From positions 2,108,001 through 2,172,000 of the forward strand of contig OY725496.1 of assembly GCA_963281255.1 (NCBI GenBank): a stretch of 64,000 bases of DNA, read 5' to 3'. Positions 24,771 through 35,512 of this stretch are shown in pieces. A model generated the notes under the pieces. That model was not told the origin of the DNA. It made no database searches and saw only the letters and a program-made list of their open reading frames with translations. Source of the stretch: Aphrocallistes beatrix (lineage: Eukaryota; Porifera; Hexactinellida; Sceptrulophora; Aphrocallistidae). A program made the translations under genes and the position numbers. Position 1 is the stretch's first letter. Each line of letters begins with the position of its first letter.

Positions 24771-26330
24771 GTACGAGGGGAATATAAAGTTCACCGAAAT
24801 TTGATCTTAGAGAAGTATTTAACATGACCCACAATACAAATTCTACGATATAATTGTCACTAACGAGTACATTTTGTAGTGTAGCACAGTTAATCTTCTT
24901 AGGTTTCTAAATTCTAAAATATCATCCCACGATGGCAATGGCTTCAAAACCACTGATTGATAATTCTAAGTTTGAGCAGATAGCGGAGAGTAGTCAAATT
25001 CCTGGTTAACGAAGGCGAGAATACTTCCAAAATAGTAGGCTAGAAGCTGTTTAAGGTAATGCAGCTCTAGGGAAAACCATCATATATGACTGAGTTGAAC
25101 GTTTTCGTTCCGGCCGAATAAGGCTTGAAGATGACAAACGGAGCGGTCGTCCAATAACCTCGGTCACTCAGCAAAAAATCAATCGAGTAGATGAAATGGT
25201 TCAAGCAGATCGAAGAATCACTTTGGATCCTTTGGAGGAGTGTATAGTAGAGTGTGTCAAAAAATTCTAAAGTTTGAAACTTTTAATGATTACTATTTAA
25301 TAGTTTACTTTGATAACCAAATGTTCACCATAAAATATTCAAGCAATTTGGAGATGATTTAGTGATCGCGCAAGGTAGGCTTCTCCAAGTGCAGATTTAT
25401 AATGAGATTTTTTCCGGTTTCGGGATAAAATTGCAAAAGGATAACTTCTGGTATAAGCAATGGATCTAAAAACCTTGTATTGAGATCTTTGGGCATGGTT
25501 TTATATCAGCCAATATTACATTTTGATGGGCTAAAATATATCGGTCCGGAGATATTGGTGAAACTATTTGGGGCCATTCATAATTACAAGTTTGGCTGGT
25601 CTGATTTCACCAATATCTCCGAACCAGTAGAATTTATCCCATCAAAATTTATTATTGGCTGATATAAAACCATACCCAAAGATCTTAATACAAGGTTGTT
25701 AGATCCATCGCTTATACCAGAAGTTATCCTTTTGCAATTTTATCCCGAAACCGGAAAAAATCTCATTATAAATCTGCACTTGGTGAAGCCTACCTTGCGC
25801 GACCACAAATCATTTTCAATTTCAAATTGCTTGAATTTTTTATGGTGAACAGTTGGTGACCAAAGTAAACTATTTAAGGGGTAATCATCTAAAGATTCAA
25901 ACTTTAGACTTTTTGACACACTCTAGTGTATAGGGATATCAAGGCCTAGCATTGTTGAAATTTTGCACGAATTCTGAGGGTATAAAAAGGTATCCACTAG
26001 ATGGGTGCCTAAAATGCTTAATAATGATAAAAAACATGTCCGCTTGTAAATAAGTGAGGATATGCTTCGACGGTACTACGCAGAGCAGAAGTTTCTCGAT
26101 CGAATAATAACTATGGACGAAACTTGGATTTATTTCTATGATCCAGAGACAAATTAGCAGAATTATAGTGGAAGTACACCAGCAGTCCTCCCCCGAAGAA
26201 GTTAGAGGGATTAGGTCGAACGCCAACACTCATTTTTCTAGGCTGCTGCAGGACATCCGCATGCCCGCATCGAATTGCCTGGTAACGTCTGGGACAAATA
26301 TCTTTAAGGTTAATAATGGCTGAAAACGTC
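24771..26330 (+). pseudogene. Mariner transposase relic, split by foldback FBh
   Basis: Left part (about 24990-25239): RIRLEDDKRSGRPITSVTQQ and VDEMVQADRRITLDPLEE, the DNA-binding half of a mariner transposase. Right part (25934-26330): SIVEILHEF-like residue pattern, then RIITMDETWIYFYDPET (about 26095-26150), which holds the first catalytic Asp, followed by a stop and SGSTPAVLPRR. A possible left tip TACGAGGGGAATATAAAG lies at about 24771; the right tip was not found. Many frameshifts make it non-functional. The 678-bp FBh interrupts it with an 8-bp duplication. Confidence 0.8.
25248..25925. repeat. hAT-like foldback (FBh), copy 3, with 8-bp target duplication
   Basis: The element starts TAGAGTGTGTCAAAAA and ends with the inverse TTTTTGACACACTCTA. 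GTGTATAG at 25240-25247 is repeated at 25926-25933. The arms are about 330 bp and meet near 25587. The 8-bp duplication and the TAGAG tip (hAT consensus YARNG) support a hAT-mobilised foldback. It sits in a mariner reading frame, which gives an independent check on the boundaries. Confidence 0.88.
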
Positions 26331-27291
26331 GAATTTGAAAATTTCACAATAAGTTTTGTTTTGAGTAAAAGAATGGTTGAACTTGCTTGTTTCTACCTAA
26401 AACTCCAAAAGTCAAATTAACTTCAACGAACAAAAACCATCTGTATTTACTTTGTGAAGCTATGAATTCAAATTAGGGAATAAAACTCACAAAACAACAT
26501 AGAGACAAAGCGAAGGAGGATATGAATTAATTTCGTGGTGAGAAAACTGCATGAGTCAGGGTCATTGCATCAGCTATTATTAAGAGAAATGATCAGAAGG
26601 AAAATATACTTGTCTTAAAAGGTTTGAGAGATGATAAAGATGTTCCCTTGTGTAATATCTTTGATAGTGGCACACTGATGGTGCTCCAGCCATGATAGGG
26701 CGCCAAAGTGTTTTCGTCGCACATCTGTCAACCGTATTACCAGAGGACTGTATTTACTAACGTATTAAGTTCGAACTCAAATCGGTTTTGCCAAGATTGA
26801 TTTCCATCAAGATTTAAGTTTGTGTTTAAGTTTAAACATCTCTAATGCAACTTCCAGGCTTATTAGATTCCCCATGACTAGTAAGAACCTTTGACTTTGA
26901 GGATAGTTTTTAGATCGCTCCATTTTCTTTCACCTCATCAACTTCTCAATAAATTGAATGCAGAGATTCGCTTTTCCTGTGATAACAATCCAGTGCCTTT
27001 CATATCAATGTAGGCGCTATTATCTGAACTCCTAATCTAATCCCAAACAATTTCAATGAATTCAAACAATGTGCACTCTTCGTCCAATTTATTTTGCGCG
27101 TACTTTTTCAATTTCATTGTCTTGAATATTATGATAATAATTCACAATGTTTATGAACCGGAAGATATATCTTAGTAAGTTGTTTTGATATATTTTTGGA
27201 TACATTGATGTACTAGATCTATGGCTAACATATTGGTCCCGATAATGTTTAGCATCCAATTGCACAACTACAGAATATTCCTTTAGAACTA
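26331..27291. other. No gene seen
   Basis: AT-rich intron sequence; no TE termini or exon signals recognised. Confidence 0.5.
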
Positions 27292-27475
27292 CAGTCAGGA
27301 TCGCTTATTATGAACCCGCTTAATATGAACATTCGTTTATAATGAACTGACCTCCTGGTCCCATTTTAAATTCTTAGATAGGATTTGTATTGAATCAAAT
27401 TCGCTTAATATGAAGTATCTCTATAATGAACAAATTTTTGGTCTCCTGGTGGTTCACAATATGCGACTCTGACTG
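27292..27475. mobile_element. Short pogo/Tc1-like MITE (184 bp)
   Basis: CAGTCAGGATCGC...GCGACTCTGACTG, inverted tips flanked by TA. Internal TTAATATGAA and TATAATGAAC motifs resemble the Z family. Confidence 0.7.
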
Positions 27476-28462
27476 TATCTTGATTCTATATCTATCTTGA
27501 TGTCATGATGAATAGATCTTCGGACATTGGTTGCTTCCAAGGAATTGTCATATTATTCAGTACACTAAATGCGCAAATAATCGTGCAACGATAATCAGGA
27601 GTAATAATTGTTTTGCATTTCTGTAAAGAAATTATTTTCAACATAAATTCCAACCTGGGATAATCTCCAAATACGAGAATCGTGTACAGATACGGGAAAT
27701 CTTCAAAACATTATCAAACTGACCACCTGAAAGGCATAATGCATCGACACTGAGAGAATGGTAGAAATATCGTTTGATATAATCAGCGTCATTTTTGTTA
27801 GGTTTTTAAAACATTATGTGTCTCGTCAACCAGTCCAAACTCCCCCTAGAAGGTGGGGAATATCACAAGAATAAGATTTCCCTCTAGATTAGAGGCATAT
27901 TGACAAATTTGGAGTAATTTTCTTGTAAACCAAGTGAAACACTAATAATATAACGACTATCCAAGATTGACTCACTTAAACTTATTCTTCACATGTTAGT
28001 TGAAATGTACCCGAAGCAAAGAATCGCAAAACTACACAAACTTGACGTGGGGAGTGCTGCATGGGAACGATCAGTTGAGTTGAGAATGGTTTTCTAGCTA
28101 TTCAGCAATTCGCCGTATTGATGATTTGAGAAACGGTACAGCTGGACAAGTTCAAAATCGTCAAAGCAATCCAAGGATCTCTAAGATCAGGCCCATTGCT
28201 CCACCATTCCTATAGTGGTCAGGCTTTTTAGTATTATTCATTAACATAGTAAGTGGTCAGGTCATGACTTGACTGGCCTGACCACATCCGCAGGCTCTGG
28301 CACTATATACTTGGATGACATTGCAATTTCATAGAATAAATGACATATGTACTAATAGTACTATTATAAATTCCTTATTAACATAAAAAGAAACAATTCA
28401 TTCTCAAAAAATAAATAGTAAATTGATGATAAAAGTTAGCACTTAAGTTCGTACTTGCTTAA
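27476..28462. other. Possible Tc1-type N-terminal relic and a hairpin
   Basis: About 27990-28210 reads, with frame changes, PKQRIAKLHKL, SYSAIRRIDDLRNGTA and QNRQSNPRIS. This loosely matches the helix-turn-helix and GRPR-type linker of Tc1-like transposases; weak. At 28253-28285 GTGGTCAGGTCA pairs with TGGCCTGACCAC (one mismatch), and a third GTGGTCAGG lies at 28216. Confidence 0.35.
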
Positions 28463-29686
28463 GGTTGGTGTTTCCCATGCGAAACTTGTTTTTTATTAAA
28501 AATGTGCCCAAATTGCTGTTTTATCATTTTTAGATCCTTATAGGGGTTCTAAACAATAATTCAGATTTTCAATAACTCCAGCCCCAATATTTCGCCAATT
28601 TGAGCCACTTGTATCACCTGGTGTCGCTCTAAAAACGACACATTTTAAATGCGAAATGTCCCACAGCTATAACTTCTTTTAACAGTGCCAGATCATCTTT
28701 TAAATGTTGAATTCATGCTCAGCACTAGATTTCCAGCAATTTGATATATACATATTGACCATATTTGGAAACATTTTTGTTTGACCGTGCCTAGCAACGG
28801 CCAGGAATTTTTAAACATTCCTGACCGTTGCTAGGAAAAGGTAGCCAAAAATATTTCCAAATATGGTCAATATAGTATATATCAAATCGTTGGAAATTTA
28901 GTGCTGAATACGAATACAGTATTAAAATAACGACCTGGCATAGTCAAATAAAGTTATAGGTATGGGATTTCGGCCGAAACTATCGGACATGGTCATTTTT
29001 GGGTCCCCATTGATAACTGTCAACTTTTTCACACTTTTGAAGGTGTCATGATGTGAAAATATTTGATATGACATATTTTGAAGTTAAGTACTACCATAAG
29101 TTGTTGATTTTGGATGTTTGGATGTTATTTATTATCAGAATACAGTAAAAACAAATGGAAATCAAGCCTTTCCGAAGGAAATTGCTTTGTAGCCTGTTTT
29201 TAGCACTTAAAAAAATCAATTTTACAAAGGAGGAATCTCTAGTTACAAAGGTCGGAGAGTTAAAAACTCGACGGTTTTAGAAAGATCTCGTCACGTAGAA
29301 CAAAATGATAGAGACAGATTTTTGATATTCTACTTTAGAAAAAAGTTAACATATTTTTCCTTACGAAAATCTGCCTCTAAATTTTGTATAAACGAAATTT
29401 GAAAGAAAAATTATTTGTGTTAAAATTGAAAATTCTATTTCTATTATTTTCTTTATTCAACCATTTTGTGCAAGAATAATTGGGTAAAAGAGGCATAAGG
29501 CATTGAAGTTTCCTTGAATGTCCTTTATAAATCAGGTCATTTGGGAAAAAAAAAATTTTTCTCTTACTTCTTGGGCTCCCGAAAAGTGTATTTTTGCAGA
29601 TAACTCATCGAGAATAGTTTCCACAAAAAATTTCAGGAGAAAATAATGAAAACTTTTAAAGTTAGTACTGGAAGGAAACACCAACC
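28463..29686. mobile_element. T element, copy 2 (TTAA target, 1224 bp)
   Basis: TTAA at 28459-28462 and 29687-29690. The tips GGTTGGTGTTTCC and GGAAACACCAACC are perfectly inverted. Alignable with copy 1 over its whole length, including the internal hairpin at 28709-28916. The two copies differ by small changes only. Confidence 0.85.
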
Positions 29687-29882
29687 TTAACTTGTGAATA
29701 AGGTCCTGATGTTTCCGCAATTCGAAAATCATCATTAGCATTCGATCACCAAAGAACTGAGTGAACGGCTTAATGTCTCACTTAACTAATTTAATCAGAG
29801 CAACGAATATAATCAAAGCTCGTCTTGTTAATAATGCTGCTAACTGTGCACCAGAATGAAGCATTGCAAAGTTTTGAGAAAA

Positions 29883-30373
29883 CAATTGAGGTTCGCTCGC
29901 TTGTGCTACGCGGTTGGCGGACATATAATGTCCTCCAGAGGTCGTTTGGCGCTAAAGGCTCACATTGATAATGTATAAGGGAGATAACATCTCTAAATAC
30001 TTGCACGCCTGACTTAGTGTTATAAGCGATATCACTCAAAAATCAATAAATTTCGATTTTTCACTTTTGGATGCGTAATAATGAAGTCATAATATAATAG
30101 TGAGCATCCATTTTTTAATGATAGTTGTATCATAGGTGAAAAATATCAATATACAGTGTATTAAAATTCAGCTTCCTAAAACGGATGAGTTATTATAGTC
30201 GAAAAACTGAAATTTCTAATTATAAAAAAGGTGACAATGACGTCATAATTCCATGATGAGTCAACATTTTCGTCTGAGGTCAGAACTTATTGGAGCCATA
30301 GCCAAAAGACTTCAACATGCAAAATCAACTTACGTACCTGGCAGTTTCTTAAATCGAATCCGTTATATATATA
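29883..30373 (-). mobile_element. HelA, old copy
   Basis: Degenerate tip CAATTGAGGTTCGCTCGC at 29883 instead of CAAGCGCGCTTCGCTTGC. The body includes TGACGTCA at about 30239, ending CCGTTATATATATA at about 30373. No 5' TC end follows. Confidence 0.75.
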
Positions 30374-30433
30374 AATTCAACATTTTCCGATTTATCGAGT
30401 GACGATTAAAACAGTCAGACAGCCGCATTTAAT

Positions 30434-30530
30434 TATGTTATTTACCTCATAATTAATCAATGTAAGCCTAGGTGCCCACATAACTCGTTCGGCAACCGGA
30501 CGTGCAACACAAGAAAACGAATCGCGCTTG
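30434..30530 (+). mobile_element. HelA 3' end fragment
   Basis: TTATTTACCTCATAATTAAT, TGTAAGCCTAGGTGCCCA and terminal ATCGCGCTTG (30530) followed by T. Highly diverged hairpin region. Confidence 0.6.
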
Positions 30531-31181
30531 TTATTAATAAAAAGTTTGCAAATATGACATTAAGGTAGGGAAAATTAAAATCGAAACATTTTTACTAAAT
30601 AATTGAAAAATCGTTTGCAGAAGTTAAAATTTGACTTATAACATATAGTATTTCGCTTCCCGGATCGATATTGTTTGATAGGTAAATGTATCATGGTCAT
30701 TGGATCATGGGTCACGGGTCAGAGGTTATGCGATAAATTTTGTAAATGTATTATACATTGATAAATAGATCGAATATCCGATACCACTTTATAATAAAAA
30801 ATAGAGAGGATTATTTATTATATTTTGCACTCACAATGGCCTATATTTCTCAATTTTTTGCGGTGGTTGATCATATATTTCGTTGTCTCGTAAATAATAT
30901 TTTTTATCAATTAAAAAAACTCATATCCCAGGTACATTTTATGGTCAATGTACTTTAAAAATACTTGTTCTTATCGAAGATTACCGTTAATAAATCAAAA
31001 GTAAGAATATCATTTTAGTATTAAGAATCAATTACAGAATATGGTGATTAATATAATTTTTCATCAGAAAAAGAGTGATATGCAAACTTGGCACTTTCGA
31101 AATACCCTATATATCTAAAGAATATATACAAAATCGATAGAACAAAATTCTTCAACTTATTATAATTCGTAAGTATCTGAC
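30531..31181. other. No gene seen (intron)
   Basis: AT-rich; the 70-codon open frame at 30746-30958 has no recognisable domain. Confidence 0.5.
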
Positions 31182-31227
31182 CTCGGAGATTAAATTCTTC
31201 CAGTGTCGAAGAAAAATCGCCAACATT
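31182..31227 (-). CDS. PPP1R37: PPP1R37-like mini-exon (46 nt)
   Basis: The acceptor TTTTTCTCCTCTAG has a good pyrimidine tract; the donor is CGAG|GTCAGATA. Fifteen codons plus one base read NVGDFSSTLEEFNLR and then G, which completes a Gly codon with the GA of the next exon. It was found by asking which short open segment between 34.8 and 16.3 kb begins in phase 0 and ends in phase 1. This one also has the right content (hydrophobic-x-hydrophobic start of an LRR strand). An exon this short would be missed by ORF-length filters. Confidence 0.7.
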
Positions 31228-32093
31228 CTAGAGGAGAAAAATGGAATTAATAAATAAAATAAATAATTAACATATTAATGGATGTTTATCAACATGAATT
31301 TTCCTTTGTGAGGCGTTATGATAGATGATAAAATTTAAAAGAAATTTAATATCATACTTTAGAGTTGAACGAAAAATGTCAATATGTACAACATTAATAT
31401 ACTCAAATAGCACTTATTTGAAGATGTATTCACTCGAGAATTAAGATTGGAAGTATTATGCTGACAATGCATATCGCACTACACGGACCAAAGCAATTAA
31501 CACAGCATCAATGAACGTACAAATAGTAGCAAAGGGATCTATTTATGAAGATGATTAATTTTAAGTGGTAAATAATTTATCTAAATGCATCTCAAAATTT
31601 TATTAAATAATACACTTTCGAATTTGTCATTGTAGAAAATTTCCAAACAACTCTTCCTTCCAAAAATATTAAAGTATAAATCATTGCTGCCTAATGCTAC
31701 ATTTGTTCATTTTAACGACTACAAGCACGCTTCGCATGCTTAAGCTCATCCCATAGTCTCGACATGGTCCCGAGTGATTATTGCCTTTTTTAGAATGGAA
31801 AAAGTCACTACAAGATAAAAGATTCGAAAATTTCTCAATTCTGCTGTGGATACATCGCTTGATCGTAACTCGACATAATTCTTTGCTAGCAGTATTGAAA
31901 ACGTTCCAGAAAGATGCCAGAAGTGGAAAGAAATGGATAATATATAAATATATATACTATCGACAGTGACACAATCTAATTGTTTGCGGTGCAATACAAA
32001 CAAGAGCAAAAAATCAATCCTAATTAATCCTAATTTCACTCTAAATTAAGAAAATTTAAATATTAAGCTAAATGACCACTTTGCAGGGTGACC
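31228..32093. other. No gene seen (intron)
   Basis: AT-rich; CAAGCACGCTTCGCATGC at 31722-31739 may be a remnant HelA tip. Overlapping opposite-strand open frames at 31746-32039 show no domain. Confidence 0.45.
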
Positions 32094-32289
32094 AATAAGT
32101 TCTGTCCCAAGCTTGAATTGGTACAGAATTTCGTATACTCAAATAATCTTAGTTATTAAGGTCTTTCGAGTTTGTAATTCGAATAGTTTCAATGATGATA
32201 AATGATTTACGAGTTTAAGACTTAGAACTGTGTATTGTAGGGTGAATTATTTGAAGAAAATGTGTCTTGACTCACAGCCAAATCGCGCG

Positions 32290-32728
32290 AATTGGTACAG
32301 GTAGGATTTTGCAGCGAAAGTTTTGCGAAAACATGTCCACATCGATCTTCCAACAAGATGGGGCTCCGGCTCACACATCCAAATTGAGCCAAGGTTGGTG
32401 TAAACTACACCAACCTTGGCTCAATTTGGATGTGTTTGCCTGGCCATACTTGTTTCGCCCAGAAATCGGGTAGGTGCGAACTACACCGTGTAGTTCGCAC
32501 CTACCCGATTTCTGGGTGAAACAAGTATGGCCAGGCAACTCTCCTGATCTCTCACCCATTGAGAATTTGTGGGCATATATGAAACAGGCGCTGTCTAAGA
32601 TGCAAACTCCAAATAATTTAGAAGTGCTCCAAAATCAGGTCAAATCCGTCTGATCAGGAATCCCACAAAGCTTACTCAAGAGTTTGATAGATGGAATACT
32701 TATTAATATCAGAAAATGTGTCCAACTA
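32290..32728 (+). pseudogene. Tc1/mariner transposase C-terminal relic (X family)
   Basis: Reads MSTSIFQQDGAPAHTSKLSQ (32340-32390; second catalytic Asp in QQDGAPAHT). It is then interrupted by two abutting palindromes (32373-32538) and resumes VKQVWPG, SPDLSPIENLWAYMKQALSK (32530-32600; third acidic residue in PIENLW). It ends with SLLKSLIDGI. The N-terminal half, with the first Asp, is missing. The enzyme would cut at TA-flanked X tips. Dead by truncation and palindrome. Confidence 0.8.
32373..32538. repeat. Two abutting perfect palindromes in transposase gene
   Basis: The first: arms 32373-32402 and 32406-32435 (30 nt each, centre AAC). The second starts at the next base: arms 32436-32486 and 32488-32538 (51 nt each, centre one C, about one mismatch). 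The arrangement is A, A-inverse, B-inverse, B, where A and B would be contiguous coding segments of the transposase. Opposite-strand ORFs here encode the same peptide because of the symmetry. Confidence 0.9.
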
Positions 32729-32872
32729 CAGGGTGATTTTTTGAAAGTGAAACTTTTCAATTTGTGTATTATATTTATATTTTTGTAATCCAATGGTTTC
32801 CTTTTCAAAGAATATTCCTTTTTTATGTACATTTTCTTTTTTAATTAAATAATAGATTTTGATTGCGATCCG

Positions 32873-33565
32873 GATGAGTAAAAGACAAATTAACTCAACC
32901 TTTAATAAGCAAGAAGTAAAATTTATCATTTTAGAATTCGGTCAAAATCCTTCTCCAAACAGCAGTAAAAAGGAAATTTTGTCAGCGTTTTGCTTTGACA
33001 GGACGAAATCATCTTAAGTACAGATTGACTCATTTCACTAGAGTGTATACAAACTTTCATGGGAGAAAATAATGTGTTGGGTAGGCTTTGTGGGTGGAAA
33101 AATGCTCAAAATCCATTGGTTTATCGATACAAAGGGAAAAACAGTTTCTGTGAATGGAGAGTATTATCTTAAAATGCTCAAGGAAGTACTTTGGCCTCAA
33201 ATTCGGTATTCATACGTAAGGGATTCTGGTTTCAACAAGATGGTGCTAGACCTCATACATGCAGAACAGTTTTGGATTTTCTGCGAGAAAAGTTTCATGG
33301 AAGAATTCTTTCAAAATTAACTGATATAATTTGGCCACCATATTCACCTGATTTAAACCCTCTAGACTATTTTTTCTGGGGCTATGCAAACGAAAAGGTG
33401 TTTGAAAAGCAATCCAAGAGCATTAATGAATTAAGACAAGTAATTGAAGATACAGCGAATAATATGGACTCAAAGGTGTTGCATAAAGTTGTGGAAAATT
33501 TTATAAAAAGAGCGGAAACATGTGTGAAGTACGGAGGTTGTCACTTTGAGCACCAACTTGCTTAA
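32873..33565 (+). pseudogene. DD41D-like mariner transposase, internal deletion (U)
   Basis: N-terminal MSKRQINSTFNKQEVKFIIL from about 32873, then stops. A deletion near 33070 removes the first catalytic Asp region. It continues GKMLKIHWFIDTKGKTVSVN and then (other frame, 33191-33565) WFQQDGARPHTCRTVLDFL with the second Asp, and WPPYSPDLNPLDYFFWGYAN with the third. By my count 41 residues lie between the two Asp, as in the DD41D group. It ends at the natural stop 33565. Related in type to the 55.4-kb mariner but a different subfamily. Confidence 0.8.
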
Positions 33566-33603
33566 ATATTTAGGATTCGGTTATAAAAGTAAATTTACAT
33601 ATA

Positions 33604-34065
33604 CACTGCCTGAACAAAAGTATTCGTACACCCCATAATTTCCTATACAAATAGTTATAATACTAATTTATTTAGCGAGTCAAGGTATTTAATTGGTAAG
33701 AGACACGCTTAATTTAACTTCAAAATCGAATTACTCATTTTATGATCTTACCACTCAATTAATCTGCCACAAGGTTAAATATTCTCAGACTGTGCCACCC
33801 CGTACCACTTATGCCATCATATACAATGGTGATAACTCGTGATATGTGCCATAGGGTAGCAAATGCCGAAAATACTTAATTTAGAAGGAGAGTAATTAAG
33901 TTAAAAGCATATAAAGTGGGTAATTTGATTGTGGAGAATTAGAATTTGAAGTTAAATTAAGTGTATCTCTTACCAATTAAATACCTTGACTCGCTAAATA
34001 AATCAGTATTATAACTATTTGTATGGGGAATTATGGGGTGTACGAATACTTTTGTTCAGGCAGTG
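33604..34065. mobile_element. Y element, copy 2, nested in U (462 bp)
   Basis: CACTGCCTGAACAAAAG...CTTTTGTTCAGGCAGTG flanked by TA on both sides, inside U just after its transposase stop. Confidence 0.88.
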
Positions 34066-34255
34066 TATTAAGATGGAAAGCAGAGTAGTAGCAAGCTTCA
34101 TATTTGTGAATTAATTCTGTTAAGAAAAATTGAAAAGTTTCACTTTCAAAAAATCACCCTGTTGTTATATTGGAAAATAAGTATACTGTATTTCTGATGA
34201 AATGTAGGCATACTGAATGGTTATCGAGTAGGAAAAGAGTTTCGGGACATACTGA

Positions 34256-34754
34256 TATATACATGAATATATGTAACGAATTGATTGAAACTGCCAGGCA
34301 CAGAAAGCTGATTTTTGGCATGTAGGAGTCTGTTGGGTATGGCTCCACTAAGTTCTCAGACGAAAATGTTGACTCATCATGGAATTATGACGTCATTGCC
34401 ACCTTTATGATCATTAGAAATTCCAGCTTTTCGACTATAACTCAGCCATTTTAGGTGATAGAAGGCGGAAATTTTAATATAATGTGTATATTAAAAAACC
34501 TCAGATATGATGCAACTAGCATCAAAAAATGATGACTCATCAATCTGCTATGACGTCATCATTACGCATCAAAATTTTTAAAATTGACAAATTCGGTGAA
34601 TTTCCGTAGATATCGATAATAGCAATCGGACAGACGTATTTAGAGATGTTATCTCCCTTAAAATAATCAATATGCCCCCAGGTGCCCAAAGGGCGTCTCC
34701 GGTGGACACAAAGTGTCTGCCAGCCGCGCAGCCCAAGCAAGCGGAGCGCGCTTG
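34256..34754 (+). mobile_element. HelA, lacking its 5' tip
   Basis: Starts at the TA-side TATATGTAACGAATTGATTG, runs through the whole body (TGACGTCA twice) to GGAGCGCGCTTG at 34754, followed by T. Left of it is the end of X, so X probably entered at the TA tract. Confidence 0.8.
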
Positions 34755-34822
34755 TAATTATTAAATTTACAAAAATTATATTAATTGATAAGCATCTAAA
34801 AAGAACAAAGAAGTGATACTAC

Positions 34823-34920
34823 CTCAAGTTGCTCCAGTAATTGTGGATGGGAACGAATTTTTAAATTAAAACACGTTGACTTGTAAGCATCGATAACATC
34901 ATATTTCGAAACTGTCCCTC
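34823..34920 (-). CDS. PPP1R37: PPP1R37-like exon
   Basis: The acceptor is TTTTATTTAG and the donor GAG|GTAGTA. Two leading bases are followed by 32 codons beginning GTVSKYDVIDAYK and ending PQLLEQLE. The pattern Y-K-x-x-C followed by P-x-L-L-x-Q-L is characteristic of the segment just before the first leucine-rich repeat of PPP1R37 (family knowledge). The exon sits only 68 bp from the CTTG end of a HelA element (34754), so a transposon landed in the adjacent intron without breaking the splice site. Coding phase agrees with both neighbouring exons. Confidence 0.75.
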
Positions 34921-35512
34921 CTAAATAAAAGAAACATAGTAAAAAGGTTGCATACTTCATGATCAACATCACTTTAGAACTAGATTGGGTATTAAAATAC
35001 AGGTTGGCAATCCTACGTCAATTACATTCTACAAATAAATATGATCAATCTCGATATTTTGCATATGTATATATAATATAGCATTTGTCTATTAATGAGA
35101 TCTGTGATACTTTCCAAATTTAGGGAACATACATAGGCACAAGTTTTGGAAAATAGAATAAAACCAGAGGTGCTTGCCCCCCAGAAAAATTTTAAATCTT
35201 AAATGCTCAAATATCGATATACAGCTATTGTTGTTCAGGAAAAGAAATTCTCGGATTATAGTTGAAGAAAAATGTTGGGATATATATTTAGAATCAATTA
35301 ACATAATTTTGGGATTTACTTGTAACCTATAAGTTTGTGTGGAGTCTTGCCATACCCCAGCTTCCTCCACTGCTCCATTGCTCAGCACAACGGCCCCCCA
35401 CAAGCTACAAACCTGGGCGGGGCCGCCCCCCTAGGGTCCAGAACTCAAAAACAGAGGAATATAAATAACAGCTGTTGGATGTGTAATAGCTATGCTTATA
35501 CGGATCTAAATC
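34921..35512. other. No gene; GC-rich hAT-like remnant
   Basis: Mostly AT-rich, but 35395-35445 (CGGCCCCCCACAAGC, GGGCGGGGCCGCCCCCCTAG) looks like the C-rich tip region of hAT elements with GTAGCTAGGGGGG ends. No partner end found. Confidence 0.4.

Larger units (their letters stand above)
32729..34161. mobile_element. U element: mariner-like, with transposase remains
   Basis: Left tip CAGGGTGATTTTTTGAAAG after TA. The right tip is CTTTCAAAAAATCACCCTG at 34161, a good inverted pair continuing into GTGAAACTTTTCAATTT. Target TA at left; the right flank reads TT. It carries a truncated transposase and a nested Y. Confidence 0.85.
32094..34255 (+). mobile_element. X element with transposase remains, containing U and Y
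   Basis: Starts CAGGGTGACCAATAAGTTC, the X tip, and shares the X left arm up to about 32290. In place of the short X core it then carries transposase sequence. After the U insertion (32729-34161) a possible right tip GTTTCGGGACATACTGATA occurs at about 34235. This copy links the non-coding X elements to a transposase-bearing relative. Confidence 0.65.

Noticed and set aside
32371..32559. Conserved protein on both strands
   Set aside because: Identical peptides arise from the palindromes at 32373-32538.
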